NCBI RefSeq assembly: GCF_001050035.1
Contig: NZ_CVTA01000033.1
Location: forward strand, 62,001-126,000
Reading direction: 5' to 3'
Source: Mycolicibacterium komanii
GTDB lineage: Bacteria > Actinomycetota > Actinomycetes > Mycobacteriales > Mycobacteriaceae
DNA length: 64,000 nt
The translations under genes were made by a program, and so were the position numbers. How positions within the stretch are numbered: position 1 is the stretch's first letter; each line of letters begins with the position of its first letter. This document shows, piece by piece, positions 29,423 to 49,262 of this stretch. Below the pieces are notes generated by a model that saw only the letters and a list, made by a program, of their open reading frames with translations, was not told the origin of the DNA and ran no database searches.

Positions 29423-31304
29423 ATGGGGTTCCATAACCCGTTCATCAAGGACGGACTGATCAAGTTTCCCGACAACGGAAGCCTGGTCAAACACGTCGAA
29501 CGATGGGCGAAGGTGCGTGGAGACAAGCTCGCCTACCGGTTCGTGGACTTCTCGACGGAACGGGACGGCGTCGCGCGCGATCTGCACTGGGCCGACTTCG
29601 GCGCCCGCAACCGGGCCGTCGGCGCTCGCCTCCAACAGGTCACCCAGCCCGGCGACCGCGTGGCGATCCTGTGCCCGCAGAACCTCGACTACCTCGTCGC
29701 GTTCTTCGGCACGCTGTACTCCGGACGTATCGCCGTGCCGCTGTTCGACCCGAACGAGCCGGGTCACGTGGGCCGCCTGCACGCCGTGCTCGACGACTGC
29801 GAGCCGTCGGCGATCCTGACCACCACCGACGCCGCCGAAGGGGTGCGCAAGTTCTTCCGCACCCGCCCGACCAATCAGCGTCCCCGCGTGATCGCGGTCG
29901 ACGCGGTGCCGAACGAGGTCGGCGCCACCTGGGAAATGGTCGACGTCGACGAGCACACCATCGCCTACCTGCAGTACACGTCGGGCTCGACGCGGGTCCC
30001 GACCGGTGTGCAGATCACCCACCTCAACCTGGCCACCAACGTCGTGCAGGTGATCGAGGCGCTCGACGGCCAGGAAGGCGACCGCGGTGTGTCCTGGCTG
30101 CCGTTCTTCCATGACATGGGCCTGATCACCGTGCTGCTGTCTCCCATGCTCGGCCACTACATCACCTTCATGACGCCCGCCGCCTTCGTGCGCCGGCCCG
30201 GCCGCTGGATCCGCGAACTCGCCCGCAAGGAAGGCGACACCGGCGGAACCATCTCGGTGGCCCCGAACTTCGCGTTCGACCATGCCGCGGCCCGCGGTGT
30301 GCCCAAGGACGGCGAACCGCCGCTGGACCTGTCCAACGTCAAGTGCATCCTCAACGGCAGCGAGCCGATCTCGGCGGCCACCGTGCGGCGCTTCAACGAG
30401 GCGTTCGGCCCGTTCGGGTTCCAGCCCAAGGCGATCAAGCCGTCCTACGGTCTGGCCGAGGCGACGCTGTTCGTGTCGACCACGCCGATGGAGGCCGAGC
30501 CGACCATCACGCCGGTCGACCGCGACGAGCTCAACCAGGGCCGCTTCGTTCCGGTGGCGGAGGATTCTCCGAAGGCCGTGCCGCAGGCCGGCGCGGGCAA
30601 GATCGGCGTCGCCGAGTGGGCGGTCATCGTCGACAACGACACCGCCACCGAGCTGCCCGACGGGCAGATCGGCGAGATCTGGATCAGCGGTCAGAACATG
30701 GGCACGGGCTACTGGGGGAAGCCCGAGGAAACCATCGCGACGTTCCAGAACATCCTCAAGTCGCGGACCAACCCGTCGCACGCCGAAGGCGCCACCGACG
30801 ACGCGACCTGGGTGCGCACCGGCGACCTCGGCGCCTACTACGACGGTGAGCTCTACATCACCGGCCGCGTCAAGGATCTGGTGATCATCGACGGGCGCAA
30901 CCACTATCCGCAGGACCTGGAGTACTCCGCGCAGGAGGCGACCAAGGCGCTGCGCACCGGGTTCGTCGCGGCGTTCTCGGTGCCCGCCAACCAGCTGCCG
31001 GACGAGGTGTTCGAGAACGCCCACTCCGGCCTCAAGCGCGATCCCGACGACACCTCCGAACAGTTGGTGATCGTCGGTGAGCGGGCACCCGGCTCCCACA
31101 AGCTCGACATGGGTCCCATCGCCGACGACATCCGCGCCGCGATCGCCGTGCGCCACGGCGTCACCGTTCGCGACGTGCTGCTGACCCCCGCGGGCGCGAT
31201 CCCGCGCACCTCGAGCGGCAAGATCGGCCGTCGAGCGTGCCGCTCGGCTTACCTGGACGGCAGTCTGCGCAGCGGGAAGATCGCCAACGCGTTCCCCGAC
31301 GAGA

Positions 31305-31312
<8 letters not shown>
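29423..31312 (+). CDS. fadD32: Long-chain fatty-acyl-AMP ligase FadD32
   Basis: This 629-residue adenylating enzyme activates the C48-C64 meromycolic acid as acyl-AMP and loads it on the N-terminal ACP of Pks13. ATP-binding motif A3 is [15 protein letters not shown]. The A8 region reads [18 protein letters not shown], and the C-terminal catalytic Lys is in [12 protein letters not shown]. It matches Rv3801c. The ATG follows AGGAGAG. The next gene begins inside its last codons, so the operon is translationally coupled. Confidence 0.97.
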
Positions 31313-39158
<7,846 letters not shown>

Positions 39159-39162
<4 letters not shown>

Positions 39163-40631
39163 GGCGCGGTGCTCACATTTCTCTCGGGGTGGCTCACGGT
39201 TCGGACGGTCCGCGGGAGGCCGGTGAAGAAGAACGCCGCGATCGCGCCGATCCCCGCCGCCGTCGCGGGCAGCAGCATGGAGTGCGACATCGCGTCCACG
39301 GCCGGAGTCCCAGACAACTCGAGCGCGTGCTCCGATGCGTCGTGGGACTCGATGTCGGCCGCGGCGGTCAGCAACGCGGCGATGCTCGCGCTGCCCAATG
39401 CCGCCCCGACTTGGCGCGTCGTATTGAAGACGGCCGAGCCCGCGCCCGCCAGGTCGTCGGGAAGTGTCCGAGATGCGATGACCGCCAATGGTTCCCACGT
39501 GAGTGCACCGGCGGCGCCGATCAGGATGAGGGGCAGCGTCAACCGCCAGACCGGCGCCGACTGGCTCATCTCCCGCGACAGCCAGATCAACGCGACCGCC
39601 GTCAGTGTGAAGCCGGGGCACACGACGCTCCGTGGTGAAACGCGGTCGACGACCCGACCGACGATCGGGGCGAGGAGCCCGGTCGCGAGCGCCATCGGTG
39701 CGGTCACCAGGCCCGCCTGCGTCGCGGGCATACCGCGCACGTCCTGCAGATAGAACATCAGGGGGACCGCGAAAGCGACGATGGTGAAACTGATCAACGC
39801 GATGCCGGCGTTGGACAGAGCAAAGTCGCGGTGGCGGAACAGGGTCAGGGGGACGAGCGGCTCGGAGCGCTGAATCGCTTGCCACATCACGAAACTCGCG
39901 AGGAGGGCGCATCCGCCGGCGATCGCGGCCCACGTCGTCGGACCCCAGTTGTGGTGACGTCCCTCCTGAAGGGCGAACACGATCAAGCAGATGCCGACCC
40001 CGGAGAGCAGCACCCCGAGAACGTCGAGGTGATGAGGACGCGCGGGAAAGGCGGGGATCAGGCGTAGCGCCAGCACAAGGCCCACCACGCCGATGGGGAT
40101 GTTGATCAGGAAGATCCACCGCCAACCCAGTCCGTCCACGAGCAGGCCGCCGGCCAGCGGGCCGACCAACAGGCCGACGCCCGCAGTCGCGCCCCACAGG
40201 CTCATCGGGACGCCGCGCTGCTGGGGCGGGAAGATACGGGTGACCGCGGACAACGTCTGCGGTGTCATCAGGGCCGCACCCATCCCCTGGGCGACCCGTC
40301 CGGCGATCAGTGTCCCGATCGATTCGGACACGCCGCACCACAGGGAGCCCAGCGTGAAGACCGTCAGACCGGCGACGTACATGCTCTTCGGGCCGAAGCG
40401 GTCGCCGAGGCGGCCACCCACCGGCAGCAGGGCCGCGAAGACCAGCAGGTAGGCGCTGGTCACCCAGATGACGGCGTGGTAGGACGCCTCGAAGTCCTGT
40501 TTGAGGATCGGGTTGGCGACGGCCACGATCGTCGAGTCGACGATGATCAGGAAGAAGCCGATCATCATGGCCCACACCGCGCGCAGCGACGGCCTCCCGG
40601 TCTGCGCGTCCGGCGTGGGCACCGCGATCAC
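39159..40631 (-). CDS. MFS multidrug transporter, DHA2 (14-helix) type
   Basis: This 490-residue polytopic protein carries motif [16 protein letters not shown] and motif C near [16 protein letters not shown], like the 14-helix EmrB/QacA group of proton-driven exporters. [13 protein letters not shown] near the N-terminus is a DHA2 signature. GTG 40631 overlaps the folE stop by four bases (GTGA); longer N-termini overlap folE and are rejected. The substrate is unknown; operon context with folE and a DHFR-like reductase suggests a pterin, folate or antifolate. Confidence 0.88.
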
Positions 40632-41251
40632 CTCTGTAAGAGCAGATGCAGCGCCTCGGCCCGGGACGCCGGATCGGTCTGGAACTGGCCGCGGACCGCG
40701 GACGTCGTCGTGACGGCGCCCGGCTTGCGCACACCGCGCATCGCCATACACAGGTGCTCGGCCTCAATGACGACGATCACGCCGCGCGGATTCAATTTGT
40801 TCATCAGCGCTTCGGCTATTTGCCCGGTCAGTCGTTCCTGTACCTGAGGACGCCGGGCATAAAGGTCGACGAGTCGCGCGATTTTCGAAAGGCCGGTGAC
40901 TCGGCCGTCGTCACCGGGAAGGTAGCCGACATGGGCGACTCCGTGGAAAGAAACCAGGTGATGTTCGCACGTGGAGTACATCGGAATTTGCCTGATCAGC
41001 ACGAGCTCGCCGTGGTGCTCGTCGAACATCGTCGCGAGAACGTCCTCGGGATCGCTGTACAGACCTGCGAATGTCTCTTGGTAAGCCCGCGCGACGCGGG
41101 CGGGAGTGTCGCGCAGCCCTTCGCGGTAGGGGTCCTCACCGATCGCGACGAGCAGGTCGAAAATGGCGGCTTCGACCGCCGCCTGATCGAATACACGGGT
41201 GCGTGGCAGTTGGCCGTTTCCGGCCTGCGGCGCTTCCGGCGTCTGCAACAT
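40628..41251 (-). CDS. folE: GTP cyclohydrolase I
   Basis: This 207-residue FolE converts GTP to 7,8-dihydroneopterin triphosphate. Zinc ligands lie in [14 protein letters not shown] and [28 protein letters not shown] and [13 protein letters not shown] complete the active site. It closely resembles the folate-operon FolE of mycobacteria but here heads an operon with an MFS pump and a RibD-like reductase, so it may be a second copy. ATG 41251 is chosen because GGGAGG lies six bases upstream; an ATG-like longer start would lack this. Confidence 0.93.
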   Translation of the reverse strand: MLQTPEAPQAGNGQLPRTRVFDQAAVEAAIFDLLVAIGEDPYREGLRDTPARVARAYQETFAGLYSDPEDVLATMFDEHHGELVLIRQIPMYSTCEHHLVSFHGVAHVGYLPGDDGRVTGLSKIARLVDLYARRPQVQERLTGQIAEALMNKLNPRGVIVVIEAEHLCMAMRGVRKPGAVTTTSAVRGQFQTDPASRAEALHLLLQR

Positions 41252-41284
41252 GAATGCCTCCCTGCCGCATGAAGAAAGCGCCAC

Positions 41285-41369
41285 AAAGTAGTTTGCTGCT
41301 GGAATCCTTCAGGCAGCTTTATTCACTAGTAGCAGAGCCTTTACCTTGCCGTCAGTTGATTTGGGAAAT
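41285..41369 (-). promoter_or_regulatory. AT-richer leader before the folE operon
   Basis: This short gap between the metallo-hydrolase gene and folE is clearly less GC-rich than the rest of the window and contains TTTATTCACTAG and an imperfect GCTGC/GCAGC hairpin near 41295-41318. It may hold the folE operon promoter or the end of the upstream transcript. No known riboswitch pattern was recognised. Confidence 0.25.
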
Positions 41370-42278
41370 TCAGATCGACGGGAACGTGAGCCATTCGTCG
41401 AACATGAACGAGTCACCGCGGGCGACAACGGTCGCGCCGCCGTGGCCGGGATAGTGCGCGGGCACCACCGCGGCACGCCGTCGCGACGCCTCGGTGAGGA
41501 TGCGTTTGCGCGTCACCGCGGCTGCACTGAAGTCCTCGTCCCAGCCGCATGGGTCGTCCGGCCGCAGAACCTGGATGGGGCAGTGGGTCAGATCGCCGAC
41601 GAACACCGCGGGCCGTCCGGCGTCGAGCCACACCACCGACGAACCGGGTGTATGTCCCGGCGCAGGGCGCAGCCACAGCGACTCGCTGAGCCGATGGTTC
41701 CCCGACCACAGCTCGATCTGCTCCTCTACCGGAGACACGCTGTCCTCGAACACCGTTCGAACATGCTGCTGGACGGATGCCTCTTCCTCGGTGCGGGCCG
41801 TGTTCGACTGCGCGGGGCCCCCGGGGCCGAAGTGCCGGTAGTCGGCCTCGGATACGAGGTACCGGGCGTTGGGGAAGGTCGGCACCCAGGAGTCGTTGTT
41901 TCGCACCGTGTTCCAGCCGACGTGATCGAAGTGCAGATGCGTGTTGACGACGACGTCCACGTCGGCGGGGTCGAAATCCGCGGCCGACAGCGACGTCAGG
42001 AATGCGGTCTGCAGCTCGGAAAGCACCGCCATCCGCGGCCTACTCTTACCGTTGCCCGCGCCCGTGTCGATCAGCACCGTGAGGCCGTCGACCTCGATCA
42101 CCCAGATCTGCAGTGCGATGCGCCATCCGGCATCGGTCCAGTAGGTCGGCGTGAACTCGTCGGCATGCTCGTCCCAGGCCTCTGCGGGAGTGTGCACAAA
42201 CACCGACTTCGGCAAGGTGTCGACCTGCCACTCCACCGCACGTGTGAGTGTCGCGGCGCCCCACCGGATCCGGTCCAC
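41370..42278 (-). CDS. Metallo-beta-lactamase-fold hydrolase
   Basis: This 302-residue cytoplasmic protein has the metal motif NTHLHFDHVGWN (HxHxDH). Further ligands are in PGHTPGSSVVW, FVGDLTHCPI and VPAHYPGHGG. LIDTGAGNGKSRP near residue 70 is typical of lactonase/quorum-quenching-like members, but the substrate cannot be inferred. The start follows the embB stop by 23 bases on the same strand, so it could be read from the embAB transcript. Confidence 0.85.
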   Translation of the reverse strand: MDRIRWGAATLTRAVEWQVDTLPKSVFVHTPAEAWDEHADEFTPTYWTDAGWRIALQIWVIEVDGLTVLIDTGAGNGKSRPRMAVLSELQTAFLTSLSAADFDPADVDVVVNTHLHFDHVGWNTVRNNDSWVPTFPNARYLVSEADYRHFGPGGPAQSNTARTEEEASVQQHVRTVFEDSVSPVEEQIELWSGNHRLSESLWLRPAPGHTPGSSVVWLDAGRPAVFVGDLTHCPIQVLRPDDPCGWDEDFSAAAVTRKRILTEASRRRAAVVPAHYPGHGGATVVARGDSFMFDEWLTFPSI

Positions 42279-42301
42279 GGCTCACAGGTTAGAGGAATGC
42301 G

Positions 42302-45300
42302 TCACGGCTTGATGCGGATGTGACCCGGGCTGTACAGCCCGCTGTGCGTGGCCGTGCCGAAGTCCAGCGTCGCCGGCGTCGCACCCTGCGCGCCGGGCGT
42401 CATCTCGAACCGGCGCAGCGAACCCCAGTCGCGGCCCCAGTCCTGCGACAGATACGTCGCCATCACGTGCGCGCGCATCAGCAGATCGGTGATCCCGAGC
42501 AGCCCGCCGTTGAGGCCGTCCTGCCAGGTGTCGGTGTCCTTGCGCTTGGCGTTGTAGTCCGGAGTGATGCGGAACTTCGGAATCTCGGTGACGCCGTTGG
42601 CGTGCAACATCGGCTGCTGACACGGGAACGCCAGGCCCACGGCCCAGTCCATCAGCACCGGCTGCTCGGACCCGACGTACTCCTGCACCGATCGCAACTC
42701 GGGCACCCGCGGCGGCGTCACCGCCAGCCAGTCACCCTGGGTGAGCGAACGATCCTCGGCGACAACGCGAACCGCGACGGCGTCAGACGGTATGTCGGCG
42801 CGGGGGAAGCGCAGATTGCGCCACGACGGAATCGGCCCGAGGTCGTAGGGCACCATCCGGCCCGCGGGCACCAGCGCGCCGTCGGGACCGCGTCGTGCGT
42901 ACTCCAACTCGACGGTCTCACCCTCGGTGCGCCCGTTGAACACGCTGTCGCCCGTGATCGTCCCGGCGGCGGTGACGACCACTAGCGGATGCCCGTCGTC
43001 GGCCGCGGGCAGCTCGTACCACGCCGACGCCAGCGTGCTCTCCTGCTGCGGCCCTTCGACGTAACTACCCGCCAGTGGCACCTTCTTCGGGTCGAGCCCG
43101 TATGGCAACGGCACGGTGGAGCCGTTGATCCCCGGGGTCTTCAGCTTGGTCGGCTGATCCCAGTCGTAGTCGGTGCCAGGCATCGGCAGGTTGACCCGGA
43201 TCGCCTCGGCAACAATCTTTTCCGGCACGCCGTTAGCGGTGAATCCGACGGGTCCGACACCGCCCAGCGGCCCGAGCGGTCCGTAGTCGCCGGGCAGCGG
43301 CGTCAGGAAGCCGTCGTTGGCGTTCGGTTCGACGAGCACGTCGTCGGCCAAACCGCAGCCGCCGGTGAACGCGCGCAGGTTGGCCCACGCGTTCGAGTAC
43401 GTGGGGTACTGGCGCACCACGCCGACGAGCATCGACCCGACGAACACCACCACCATGAAGCCCGCGACGACCGGGATCGGCGCCGCCGTCAGCGCCCGTG
43501 CGATGCGGCCTTCGCCGCGGGTCCTCGACGAGAAGTGCAGCCACGCCGCCCATATCGCCGCGATCGCGAAGAGCGCGAAGAAGAACGTGCTGACCGTGAT
43601 ACCGCCGAGCTTCGGCTCGTCGTTGTTGAACGGAACGCCGTAGCTGGACACGTACCACCAGCCGTTGGTGGTCGCGAAACACAGTGCGATCACGAACAAC
43701 ACGGCCGCCAGGAACGCCATTCGGTTGCGCGACCAGGCCAGCACCTTCGGTGATGCCAGCACCGTCGCCAGCGCCGCCATCGCGGCGCCCACGGCGGCGA
43801 ACAGCCCGAAGTGATGCACCCACTTGGTCGGGGTGAACATCAGGAAGAACACCGTGCCGAGAATGATCCCCATCAGCCGCCACGCCGGACCCCGCGCCAC
43901 ACCGGGCACCCGGCCCCGCCGGAGCATGATGAACATCGAGGCGAACAGCGACAGCGCGGTGATCAGAAAGCCGAACCGGCGCGACAACGATCCGTCGACC
44001 GTCGGCAGTATCAGGTAGTAGTAGCGCAGGTTCTCGGTGTACCACTCCTGGTTCGGACCGATCGCGGTGCGAATCCTGGTGGCTTCCAACATCGTTGCGA
44101 TGGTTTGGTCGAAGAACACCACGGTCAGGATCACGGTGCCCGCGGCCAGCAGCGGCAGCAACAGCGGCCACAGGCCCACCGCCTGACGCCGGCGCACGAG
44201 GATCCGCAGCAGCGGGCGGCCGCCGGCCACCAGCGCGGCCACCGCGATCAGTCCCGTCGGCTGGATACCGAGCGTGAACGCCGCCGTGATGATCGCGAAC
44301 GCCGCGGGGGTCAGCCGTCCGGAGGTGATGGCCCGCTCGATCAGCACGTAGGTGATCAGCGCGCCGGTCGCGATCTGCCCCTCGGGGCGCAGGCCGTTGT
44401 TGAACGGCATCCATGCCGCCAGCAGCACCAGGCCGGCGGCCCACAGGGCGGGCTTGCTCGCGGCGACGGCGGGGCCCAGGCGCGGCAGCACCTCACGAGA
44501 CAGCAACAGCCAGCACAGGATTCCGCACACCAGGTCGGGCAGCCGCATCCAGATGCTGGCGTCGCTGACGCTGGTCATCATGGCCAGCAGGTTGTAGTAC
44601 CAGCCGAACGGATCCTCGGGGCTGCCGAACCACCGGAAGTAATTCGACATGTAGCCGGCGTGGCCGGCCACCCGCGCCATGCCGAGGATGTAGCCGTCGT
44701 CCGACGAGTTCGCCCCCATCACGTGCCAGACCGCGAAGCCGCCGATGACCACGACGTCGGTGGCGGTGAACGTGCGCCACCGCTGCGGGATCAGCCGGCG
44801 CATCCGCCTGCCGTCCATGCGGTCAAGCCGCCACAACGCGAGCAGCGCGATCGCCGTCGACACGATCGCCAGCACCATCGCCGTCAGCTTTAACGGCGTT
44901 GGCTCGGTGGTGAATCGGGTGTCGATCTCCGCGGACAGGCTCAACCCCGGCGGTGCGGGTCCGGTCAGATCGGTGAACACCCCGACGATCGCCGGACGCA
45001 GATTCGGATCGGGGAAGCCCGTGTACTGCGGCGAGCCGTCTGCCCTGGTCAACCCGACGAACGTCGCGAAGGTGCCCTCCTCCGACGACGTGATCTCGAT
45101 GCGCGAACAGCCGGGTGCGCCGTCGGTTCCGACCACGCGAGCCCGGGGCACGCTGGCCACCACCACATTTCGGTCGGTGATGTCGACGCGCTGCGTGTTG
45201 ACCGTGACGAACAGGCTCTGCAGCGCGGCTTGCTTACCGTCCTTGGGTGCGGTGCCCAACACCATTCCGCCGCGCGGCGGCATCGAGCGGATCACGTCGC

Positions 45301-45511
45301 ACGGCACCGTCACCGTCATCCGCACCGGAGTCTGCGTGATCAACGGCGCGGTGACGCTGTTCAACTCCCCCTGCTGCGGCCAGTTCAGCGTCGCGGTGGT
45401 CTGCTCCACCGGCAGCAGCGGAGTGGCCACCGACAGCACGAAGCCGATCAACCCCGCAATCGCCGCCACCCAGCGGGCGATCTTCACGTCGGAACTCGAT
45501 GTCTGGGTCAT
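42302..45511 (-). CDS. embB: Arabinosyltransferase EmbB
   Basis: This 1069-residue GT-C enzyme has about 15 membrane helices and a C-terminal carbohydrate-binding region. With EmbA it adds alpha-1,3 branches during arabinan synthesis from decaprenylphosphoryl arabinose. The catalytic acidic motif is in [14 protein letters not shown]. The ethambutol-resistance position equivalent to M. tuberculosis Met306 reads [13 protein letters not shown], with Met at residue 288. It matches Rv3795. ATG 45511 overlaps the embA stop (ATGA), so embA and embB are coupled. Confidence 0.96.
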   Translation of the reverse strand: MTQTSSSDVKIARWVAAIAGLIGFVLSVATPLLPVEQTTATLNWPQQGELNSVTAPLITQTPVRMTVTVPCDVIRSMPPRGGMVLGTAPKDGKQAALQSLFVTVNTQRVDITDRNVVVASVPRARVVGTDGAPGCSRIEITSSEEGTFATFVGLTRADGSPQYTGFPDPNLRPAIVGVFTDLTGPAPPGLSLSAEIDTRFTTEPTPLKLTAMVLAIVSTAIALLALWRLDRMDGRRMRRLIPQRWRTFTATDVVVIGGFAVWHVMGANSSDDGYILGMARVAGHAGYMSNYFRWFGSPEDPFGWYYNLLAMMTSVSDASIWMRLPDLVCGILCWLLLSREVLPRLGPAVAASKPALWAAGLVLLAAWMPFNNGLRPEGQIATGALITYVLIERAITSGRLTPAAFAIITAAFTLGIQPTGLIAVAALVAGGRPLLRILVRRRQAVGLWPLLLPLLAAGTVILTVVFFDQTIATMLEATRIRTAIGPNQEWYTENLRYYYLILPTVDGSLSRRFGFLITALSLFASMFIMLRRGRVPGVARGPAWRLMGIILGTVFFLMFTPTKWVHHFGLFAAVGAAMAALATVLASPKVLAWSRNRMAFLAAVLFVIALCFATTNGWWYVSSYGVPFNNDEPKLGGITVSTFFFALFAIAAIWAAWLHFSSRTRGEGRIARALTAAPIPVVAGFMVVVFVGSMLVGVVRQYPTYSNAWANLRAFTGGCGLADDVLVEPNANDGFLTPLPGDYGPLGPLGGVGPVGFTANGVPEKIVAEAIRVNLPMPGTDYDWDQPTKLKTPGINGSTVPLPYGLDPKKVPLAGSYVEGPQQESTLASAWYELPAADDGHPLVVVTAAGTITGDSVFNGRTEGETVELEYARRGPDGALVPAGRMVPYDLGPIPSWRNLRFPRADIPSDAVAVRVVAEDRSLTQGDWLAVTPPRVPELRSVQEYVGSEQPVLMDWAVGLAFPCQQPMLHANGVTEIPKFRITPDYNAKRKDTDTWQDGLNGGLLGITDLLMRAHVMATYLSQDWGRDWGSLRRFEMTPGAQGATPATLDFGTATHSGLYSPGHIRIKP

Positions 45512-48500
45512 GGCAGCGCCCTGATGGGTCCGTTTCGGCTCCAACCGAACACGCGCTCCGTTCCTTGTTCGACGACGGCGTCGGGCGCCTCGGATTCGGG
45601 CGCCACCCGCAGGTAGCGCTCGATCGAACCCCAGTCGCGGTACCAGTCGTCACGCAGGTAGGTGGGCACGGTCGCGGTGCGCAACAGCGCCTGGATGAAC
45701 AGGAACGGGCCGCCGTCCTGGGCGGACTGCCACTGGTTCGACGACACGACCACCTGCTTGAGGTTCGGAAGGATCCGGTACTCCGGAAGTTCGGCAACGC
45801 CGAGATGTTCGGAGAACGGACGCTGGCACGGGAAGTTCGCGGCCGTCGCGATGTCCATCAGCACCGGCGTCTGCGAGCCGAGGAACTCCTGCGCCGTCAC
45901 CAGCACCGGTGCCCGCGGCGGGGTGAAGGCGAACCACTGGTCAGTGGACAGGTTCGGGTCGTCGGCGACGATGCGCGCGACGTTCGCCTCGGGCGGCGCC
46001 GATGTGAGCGGGAAACGCAGGTTACGCCAGGCCTTTTGGGGTCCGGGGCCGACGTCGATCGGTTGCACCTCGGCCAGCGGCACATAGCTGCCGTCGGGAC
46101 GGTGCTCGCCCCACTGCAGCTTCAGTGACTGTCCGTAGTTGAACGACCCGTCCTCCTCGTAGAACCAGATCGCGCCCGCGGCGGCGACGGTGACCAGCGG
46201 CCGGTCCGGGGTGCGAGGCGGCAACTGGTACCACGCCGAGGTGACCTTGGCCGCGACGGTGTTCTCGTCGTAGCTGCCCATTACGGGGGTGCGCTCGGGG
46301 TCGAGCCCGAACGGCAGGAACACGTTCGAACCGTTCACCCCGACGGGTCCGTAGCCCCCGCCGGTGCCCGCGGCGAAACCGATCCCGATGTTCGGTTCGT
46401 TCGGCGATCCGTCGGAGTTGACCGTGCCGGGGTTGGCGGTGATCGGCTCGGGCGGTTCGAGGGTGTCGCTCACGCCGTTGGGGGTGAAGCCGACCGGGTC
46501 CTCACCGCCGAGCGGACCGTACTCACCGAAGCGCTGGCCCGGAACCGGTTGCAACATACCGGCATTCGTGTCGGGCTCGACCAGCACGTCGTCGGCCATC
46601 GCGCAGCTGGTGTCCGAGAGCCCCGACTTCAGTGCCGAGACGTTCGCCTTGGCGGTGGTGTACACGGGATAGCGCTGCACCGCGCCCTTGGTCATGGAGC
46701 CGACCTCGAGCACCACCATGATCGTCGCCACCACGAGCAGCGGCGTCGATGCCAGTACGCGGTTTCGCTTGGTGTTGGCGACCTCCGTGTGGCCCGCGTA
46801 GTCCATGCGGAAGTGCAACCACCCGGCGAGCAGGCCGGTGACGATCGCGAGTGCGAGGAAGATCCCGGTGACGGGGATGCCGGCGATCACCGGCTGCTTG
46901 TCGAACCACGGCACACCGTAGTTGCCGACATAGAACCAGCCGTTGATTCCCGATGTGGCCCAGGCCAATACGAACAGCAGCGCGGTGACGTAGAGCGCGA
47001 GGTTCCGCCGGCTGTGCAACCCGACGCGGGAGAAGGCGAATGCCGTCACCGCCCCGAGCGCACCCGCCAGCCCGGCGAACGCGCCGAACTGCACCGCCCA
47101 CTTGGTGGGCGTGAACGTCAGCAGCAGAAGGCCGATCGCCGTCGATCCGATCAGCCGCCAGACCGGGCCGCGCGCCATGCCGACCACACCGCCACGCCGC
47201 AGCAGCACCGCGAGCATGCCGAACAGGCACAGCAGCAGCACCAGCACCGCGAAGCGCCGGGTCAGCGACGAGTCGACGCTGTCTTCGACGGTGAGGAAGT
47301 AGTAGCGCAGGAACTCCTGGTACCACGCGATGGTCGGGCCGACGACGTACTTGATGCGGGCCGATTCGGCCACGGTCGCCAGCGTCTGATCGCGGAAGAC
47401 CACCACGAATATCAGCGCGAGCGCACTCAGCAGCGCGGCCAGCGGCGCCAGGACGCCGTCGACGGGACGGCGGGCGCGCACGGTCCGCACGATCGCTCGG
47501 GCCCCGACCAGCAGCGGTGCGACGGCGATCAAACCCTGGGGCGCCAGCGTGACGGAAAGGACCGCGACGATGACCGCCAGCGCGGCCGGCCATGTGCGCC
47601 GGGTGGCGACGGCGTTCTCCACCAGCACCCACACGGCGACGGTGCCGAACGCGATGAGCGGTTCGGGGCGCAGGCCGTTGTTGAACGGCAGCCACGCCGC
47701 CAGGAACACCGCTCCGGCCGTCCACACCGTCACGCGGTTGGCCGCCAGCCCGCGGCCGAGGCGCGGGACGATGCAGCGGCTGACGATCAGCCAGGCGCCG
47801 ATGGCGGCCAGGGTCGCGGGCAGGCGCATCCACACGCTCGCGGTGCTGACCGAGGCGAACGCCGCCAGTAGCGATTGGTACCAGTCGAACGGGGCCTCCG
47901 AGGCGCCGAAGAAGCGGTAGTAGTTGGCGTTGTAGCCGGCGTCGGCGGAGACCCGAGCGATGGTGAGGTTGTAACCGTCGTCCGACGACAGGGCGCCGAT
48001 GACATGCCACAGCAGCAGCGTGCCGACGACCCCGAGGTCGGCCATCCAGTGCCAGAAGCCCACGCGCCAGAAGCGGCGCCAGGCGCGCGGCACGCGGCGC
48101 CCGCTGCGGAGCCCAATGTCGCCGCCGGAGCGGCTCCGGCGGTCCAGCACCGCCAGCGCGACGATCGACGCGAGCACACACGCGACCCCGAGCACCATCA
48201 CGGCCAGCTTGAGCGCGGTGGGCGAGGTGATGAAGCGGGTGTCGACGTCGATGCGTGCCGACAACCCTTCCTGCGCGGCCACCTCCATATCGGTGAAGAC
48301 GCCGGCGACCTGTGGCTTCTCCTCGGCGGGCAGGGTGCCCGCGGAACCGGGAAGGCCGATGAAGTCGGCGCCGACCTCACCCGGGTTGGCCCAGATGTGC
48401 AGCGTGCTGCAGGCGCCGTCCTCCACGGCGGGGCGCGGTGCGACCGCGGCGACGGAGTCGCGGAACGCCACCACGACGACATCGCCGGTGGCGCGCACGA

Positions 48501-48798
48501 ACAACCCGTTGCGGCTGGCGTCGATCCCGCCCGGCGGGACGGTGGATAGCACCAGGCCACCGTCGGCGGGCAGCGTGGCGACGGCCCGGCAGGGGATGGA
48601 GACGTCGAGCGCGGCGGGCGCACCGGAGACCAGCGGGGCGGTGATGTCGCTGACGAAACCGTCGGGTCCGGCGCCCTGCGGCCAGAGGATGGTGGCGGTT
48701 GTCTGCTTGACCGGCAGCAGCGGGACTAGCCCGCACAGCAGCACACCGGCGATGCCTGCGACGACGGCGATCAATCGCGCGATTCGATGAGCAGGCAC
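45508..48798 (-). CDS. embA: Arabinosyltransferase EmbA
   Basis: This 1096-residue GT-C transferase pairs with EmbB in arabinogalactan arabinan branching. [20 protein letters not shown] starts the first helix, [16 protein letters not shown] holds the acidic motif and [19 protein letters not shown] is conserved with Rv3794. GTG 48798 is the start. Unlike the contiguous embCAB of M. tuberculosis, embA here is separated from embC by three oppositely oriented genes, so it needs its own promoter, within the 107 bases shared with the PadR gene. Confidence 0.96.
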   Translation of the reverse strand: MPAHRIARLIAVVAGIAGVLLCGLVPLLPVKQTTATILWPQGAGPDGFVSDITAPLVSGAPAALDVSIPCRAVATLPADGGLVLSTVPPGGIDASRNGLFVRATGDVVVVAFRDSVAAVAPRPAVEDGACSTLHIWANPGEVGADFIGLPGSAGTLPAEEKPQVAGVFTDMEVAAQEGLSARIDVDTRFITSPTALKLAVMVLGVACVLASIVALAVLDRRSRSGGDIGLRSGRRVPRAWRRFWRVGFWHWMADLGVVGTLLLWHVIGALSSDDGYNLTIARVSADAGYNANYYRFFGASEAPFDWYQSLLAAFASVSTASVWMRLPATLAAIGAWLIVSRCIVPRLGRGLAANRVTVWTAGAVFLAAWLPFNNGLRPEPLIAFGTVAVWVLVENAVATRRTWPAALAVIVAVLSVTLAPQGLIAVAPLLVGARAIVRTVRARRPVDGVLAPLAALLSALALIFVVVFRDQTLATVAESARIKYVVGPTIAWYQEFLRYYFLTVEDSVDSSLTRRFAVLVLLLCLFGMLAVLLRRGGVVGMARGPVWRLIGSTAIGLLLLTFTPTKWAVQFGAFAGLAGALGAVTAFAFSRVGLHSRRNLALYVTALLFVLAWATSGINGWFYVGNYGVPWFDKQPVIAGIPVTGIFLALAIVTGLLAGWLHFRMDYAGHTEVANTKRNRVLASTPLLVVATIMVVLEVGSMTKGAVQRYPVYTTAKANVSALKSGLSDTSCAMADDVLVEPDTNAGMLQPVPGQRFGEYGPLGGEDPVGFTPNGVSDTLEPPEPITANPGTVNSDGSPNEPNIGIGFAAGTGGGYGPVGVNGSNVFLPFGLDPERTPVMGSYDENTVAAKVTSAWYQLPPRTPDRPLVTVAAAGAIWFYEEDGSFNYGQSLKLQWGEHRPDGSYVPLAEVQPIDVGPGPQKAWRNLRFPLTSAPPEANVARIVADDPNLSTDQWFAFTPPRAPVLVTAQEFLGSQTPVLMDIATAANFPCQRPFSEHLGVAELPEYRILPNLKQVVVSSNQWQSAQDGGPFLFIQALLRTATVPTYLRDDWYRDWGSIERYLRVAPESEAPDAVVEQGTERVFGWSRNGPIRALP

Positions 48799-48853
48799 GA
48801 GCGTCGATGGTAGGCGACGAAATCTGTGGAGTCGGTGACGCCAGGCCGATATG

Positions 48854-48889
48854 CCTAGAACTGCTAGGGTATGACCTAGAACTGCTAGG
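48854..48889. promoter_or_regulatory. Tandem palindromes, candidate PadR operators in the embA-padR intergenic region
   Basis: The 15-base palindrome CCTAGAACTGCTAGG occurs twice, at 48854-48868 and 48875-48889, 21 bases apart (two helical turns). Each has two CTAG tetramers, which are otherwise rare in this DNA. The second copy ends four bases before the PadR ribosome site, and both lie 56-91 bases upstream of embA. Autoregulation of the PadR gene is likely; an effect on embA is possible. Confidence 0.75.
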
Positions 48890-48905
48890 TATCGGAGGCG
48901 GCGGC

Positions 48906-49262
48906 GTGCACATCGACAAGGACCTCGTTGCCGCCTCCGCCACTCCGTTGGTGCTCGGCATCCTGGCCGAGGGCGAGTCGTACGGCTACGCGCTCATCAA
49001 GCGGGTCAACGAGTTGTCGGGCGGCCGGATGCAGTGGACGGACGGCATGCTCTATCCGCTGCTGCACCGGCTGGAACGCCAGGGAAACGTCTCGGCGGAC
49101 TGGCGGGTCTCCGACGGCGGGCGGCGCCGCAAGCACTACGCCATCACGGCCGCGGGACGCGAGGTGCTCGCCGAACGGCGCCGGCAGTGGACCGTCGTCG
49201 CCGAGGCGCTCGACCGCGTATGGAAACCGTTGTCCGCCGACGTCGCGCCGGGGTGGGCGTGA
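48906..49262 (+). CDS. PadR family transcriptional regulator
   Basis: This 118-residue winged-helix protein contains [20 protein letters not shown], the wing/recognition segment [15 protein letters not shown] and [19 protein letters not shown], followed by a C-terminal dimerising helix. It is a short (group 2) PadR. GTG 48906 follows GGAGG by seven bases, which sets the start; the longer frame runs through the operator. It is coupled to the next membrane-protein gene (TGATG). PadR proteins of this type usually repress their own operon in response to small molecules or membrane stress. Confidence 0.92.
   Translation: MHIDKDLVAASATPLVLGILAEGESYGYALIKRVNELSGGRMQWTDGMLYPLLHRLERQGNVSADWRVSDGGRRRKHYAITAAGREVLAERRRQWTVVAEALDRVWKPLSADVAPGWA

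Noticed and set aside
41285..41369. A riboswitch in the folE leader
   Set aside because: Only a weak hairpin is visible; no conserved core of tetrahydrofolate, preQ1 or other known riboswitches was recognised.
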